NCBI GenBank assembly: GCA_029062045.1
Contig: JAIDQV010000189.1
Coordinates: 1 to 33,881 of the forward strand
From: Clostridia bacterium
GTDB taxonomy: Bacteria > Bacillota > Clostridia > Christensenellales > Borkfalkiaceae
Length of the DNA stretch: 33,881 bases
Reading direction: 5' to 3'
Part shown: positions 31,734 to 33,881 of the stretch, in pieces
Layout of the letters: each line of letters starts with the position of its first letter
Numbering within the stretch: the first letter of the stretch is position 1
Translations under genes and position numbers: made by a program
The notes under the pieces: generated by a model
Database searches by the model: none
What the model was told of the DNA's origin: nothing
Seen by the model: only the letters and a program-made list of their open reading frames with translations

Positions 31734-32765
31734 ATGAAAAAGATTGTAACCATGGGCGAAATTATGCTTCGTCTTTCCACCCCCAACAACGAAAAGTTTA
31801 TTCAGGCTGACGAGTTTGACATCAACTACGGCGGCGGCGAAGCTAACGTTGCAGTATCCTGCGCAAACTACGGTCATAAAGCTGAATTCGTAACGGCAGT
31901 TCCCGATAACGAAATCGGCGAGTGCGCAGTTGCTTCTTTAAGAAAGTACGGCGTTGACGTAAGCCATGTTGCAAAGTGCGGCGAGCGCCTTGGTATCTAC
32001 TATCTTGAAACGGGCGCATCCGTAAGACCTTCCAAAGTCGTTTACGACAGAGCTCATTCTTCAATTTCAACCGCTAAGCCCGAAGACTTCGACTTCGACG
32101 CAATCTTCGAGGGCGCTGACTGGTTCCACTTCACGGGCATTACACCCGCAGTTTCCAACACCGCGGCAGTATTAACCGAAGAGGCGTTAAAGGCAGCTAA
32201 AAAGCACGGCGTTACCGTATCCTGCGACTTGAACTTCCGTAAAAAATTATGGAACAGCGCAAAGGCTAAAAAGGTTATGACCAACCTCATGCAGTACGTT
32301 GACGTTTGCATCGGCAACGAAGAAGACGCTGACCTCGTTCTCGGCTACAAGCCCGGCGAAACCGACGTAACCAAGGGCGATTTGGAACTTGCAGGCTACC
32401 AGGACATCTTTGAAAGAATGTGCAAAGACCTCGGCTTCAAGTATGCAATTTCTTCCCTCCGCGTAAGCCACTCGGCATCGGACAACGGCTGGTCGGCTTG
32501 CATTTACAGCGCTGAAACCAAGGAATTCTATCATTCCAAAACTTATTCTTTGCATCCCATCGTTGACCGCGTAGGCGGCGGCGACAGCTTTGCGGGCGGC
32601 GTTATCACCGGCTTCTTAGACGGTAAGGACTTCAAGTCCGCGCTCGAATTCGGCGTTGCGGCTTCCGCATTGAAGCACACCATCCCCGGCGACTTCAACC
32701 TTGTATCCCGCAAGGAAGTTGAAGCTCTTGCAGGCGGCGACGGCAGCGGCCGTGTACAGAGATAA
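31734..32765 (+). CDS. kdgK: 2-keto-3-deoxygluconate kinase (PfkB family)
   Basis: KdgK phosphorylates 2-keto-3-deoxygluconate at O6 with ATP, producing the substrate of the aldolase encoded upstream. The 343-residue PfkB protein has the N-terminal GGGEANVAVSCANYG motif and the ATP-site RVGGGDSFAGG with catalytic D284. AGGAG lies 8-9 nt before the ATG. Its stop codon overlaps the isomerase start codon by one base. The PfkB call is certain, and the KDG assignment rests on similarity and the gene cluster. Confidence 0.94.
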   Translation: MKKIVTMGEIMLRLSTPNNEKFIQADEFDINYGGGEANVAVSCANYGHKAEFVTAVPDNEIGECAVASLRKYGVDVSHVAKCGERLGIYYLETGASVRPSKVVYDRAHSSISTAKPEDFDFDAIFEGADWFHFTGITPAVSNTAAVLTEEALKAAKKHGVTVSCDLNFRKKLWNSAKAKKVMTNLMQYVDVCIGNEEDADLVLGYKPGETDVTKGDLELAGYQDIFERMCKDLGFKYAISSLRVSHSASDNGWSACIYSAETKEFYHSKTYSLHPIVDRVGGGDSFAGGVITGFLDGKDFKSALEFGVAASALKHTIPGDFNLVSRKEVEALAGGDGSGRVQR

Positions 32766-33601
32766 TGCAAATCGCATTCCGTACGCACGACCTCGGCGTA
32801 AAGGGGCTTGACAACGCAATACAAAAGGCGAACGCTTGCGGTATATCCGCCGTTCAGCTTGTTGCGTACAAATTTATGGACGAAATAAGATACGCCCCCG
32901 ACGCTTTGAACGAAACTAACTCCGCGGCGATAGGCAGCGCGCTTAAAGCCGCGGGAATTTCCGTTCCTTTAATCGGCGCGTATTTCAACCCCGTTCATTC
33001 CAATAAAGAAAAGGTTGCCTCCTGCAAAGCGGTTTTCAAAGATTACTTAAAGTATTCAAAAAATCTCGGCTGTAATATAGTCGGCTCGGAAACGGGCTCG
33101 TTCAACGACGACAAGTGGACCTATAATCCCTTGAACCGCACCGAAGAGGCTTTGCAAACTGTAATTTCAACCTTTAAAGAACTTGCCGCATACGCAAAGG
33201 AAGTTGGCGCGTTCGTAGGAATGGAAGGCGCGGCAGGGCACGTTTGTTGGAACGTTTCAACCTTGAAGCGCGCAATCGACGAAATCAACGCCGACAATAT
33301 CAAAGTTATTTTCGATATTTACAATTATCTCGACGCGTCCAACTATCAAAACTACCTTGAAATTTTCGACGAGGGGTTAAAGACATTTAACAACATTGTC
33401 GTTTTCCATATAAAGGACTGTGTGTTCGAAGACGGTAAGTTAAAACAGGTCCCCCCCGGCAAAGGCATGTTCGACTTTGATAAAATTCTTTCCAAAATAA
33501 AGAAGTACGACAAAAACGCATACCTTGTTTTGGAAGGCACCACGGGCGACGACATAATCCCTTGCATTGAATTTATAAACAAAAAGTGGAGTGAAATTTA
33601 A
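32765..33601 (+). CDS. TIM-barrel sugar isomerase/epimerase
   Basis: This 278-residue protein is of the xylose-isomerase-like (AP endonuclease 2) TIM-barrel family. Metal-site acids and histidines appear in GMEGAAGH, FDIYNYLD, HIKDC and VLEGTTG. It is coupled to kdgK through a TAATG overlap and lies 2 nt before kduI. Members isomerise or epimerise sugars or inositol derivatives; here a uronate-linked sugar such as tagaturonate or another ketose is plausible, but not determinable. Confidence 0.9.
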   Translation: MQIAFRTHDLGVKGLDNAIQKANACGISAVQLVAYKFMDEIRYAPDALNETNSAAIGSALKAAGISVPLIGAYFNPVHSNKEKVASCKAVFKDYLKYSKNLGCNIVGSETGSFNDDKWTYNPLNRTEEALQTVISTFKELAAYAKEVGAFVGMEGAAGHVCWNVSTLKRAIDEINADNIKVIFDIYNYLDASNYQNYLEIFDEGLKTFNNIVVFHIKDCVFEDGKLKQVPPGKGMFDFDKILSKIKKYDKNAYLVLEGTTGDDIIPCIEFINKKWSEI

Positions 33602-33603
33602 AT

Positions 33604-33881
33604 ATGAAATTCGATATTCGTTACGCAAACCACCCCGACGATTCCAAAAAGTACGACACCACGGAACTTCGGGAAAAATATTTAATTGAAAAACTTTTTG
33701 AAGCAGACGATATTCTTTTAACCTATTCCCACCAGGACAGAATTATCGCGGGCGGCGCAATGCCTGTGAAGAAAACTTTGTCCCTCGGCACCTTTAAAGA
33801 GCTTGCAACAAACTACTTCTTAGAGCGCCGTGAAATGGGCGTAATCAATATCGGCGGCGCGGGCGTAATCACGCTTGACGG
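33604..33881 (+). CDS. kduI: 5-keto-4-deoxyuronate isomerase, start only
   Basis: The first 92 codons of KduI are present; the gene runs past the window end. KduI converts 5-keto-4-deoxyuronate to 2,5-diketo-3-deoxygluconate, the substrate of KduD. The segments SHQDRIIAGGAMPVKKT and YFLERREMGVINIGGAG are strongly diagnostic. With KduD, KdgK and the aldolase it completes the route from unsaturated uronates to central metabolism. Confidence 0.95.
   Translation, partial: MKFDIRYANHPDDSKKYDTTELREKYLIEKLFEADDILLTYSHQDRIIAGGAMPVKKTLSLGTFKELATNYFLERREMGVINIGGAGVITLD

Noticed and set aside
1-33881. CRISPR arrays, rRNA genes, insertion sequences or replication origins.
   Set aside because: No spaced direct repeats, rRNA segments, transposase genes or DnaA-box clusters were seen on either strand.

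Overview
The window looks like chromosome from an uncultured, probably gut-associated member of the Clostridia (Bacillota). This rests on Gram-positive-type ribosome binding sites, strong sigma-A style promoters, a DUF5685 gene next to a J-like gene, an RlmD-type rRNA methylase and BcrA-type ABC transporters. No rRNA or taxonomic marker is present, so the placement is inference. Base composition changes sharply near 5.4 kb: the left part is clearly AT-rich, and the rest is moderately GC-rich with different codon use.

Region 1 (1-5.4 kb) is an accessory, defence-like island beside a tRNA-Leu gene. On the minus strand it holds a nucleotidyltransferase-fold gene, then a consensus promoter, a compact structured RNA, a terminator-like hairpin and a DUF3800 gene that leaves the window. 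On the plus strand a D12-class adenine DNA methyltransferase is followed 5 nt later by a large protein. That protein appears to join a PD-(D/E)XK nuclease-like domain, a DGQHR (DndB-like) domain and a HEPN-like C-terminus. An intact tRNA-Leu(UAA) and a truncated copy of a second tRNA-Leu share a 31-bp identical core, as expected at an integration junction.

Region 2 (5.7-16 kb) is mostly core metabolism and translation: upp, an aspartate-type aminotransferase, a small P-loop ATPase, thrC behind a hairpin-rich leader, a lipoprotein, trpS coupled to DUF5685 and a Cys-tailed J-like/TPR protein, a membrane protein coupled to rlmD, and an ABM-fold monooxygenase.

Region 3 (16-23.7 kb) looks like one TetR-family regulon. 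A nearly leaderless tetR gene diverges from an operon encoding a repeat protein, a hexapeptide acetyltransferase and a cardiolipin synthase. A second unit follows with a membrane protein and two duplicated ABC ATPase/permease pairs. A 38-bp sequence (37/38 identical) lies in front of both units and is the likely shared operator. The gene content suggests an envelope-stress or antimicrobial-peptide response.

Region 4 (23.7-33.9 kb) is carbohydrate metabolism and redox: a cupin, an aldo/keto reductase with ferredoxin-like tail, a DUF1893 protein, a GH43 glycosidase, a MATE exporter, a polysaccharide deacetylase-like protein, and then kduD, a KDPG aldolase with a fused VOC-like domain, kdgK, a TIM-barrel isomerase and the start of kduI. 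KduI, KduD, KdgK and the aldolase together convert 5-keto-4-deoxyuronate, from pectin or glycosaminoglycan breakdown, to pyruvate and glyceraldehyde-3-phosphate.
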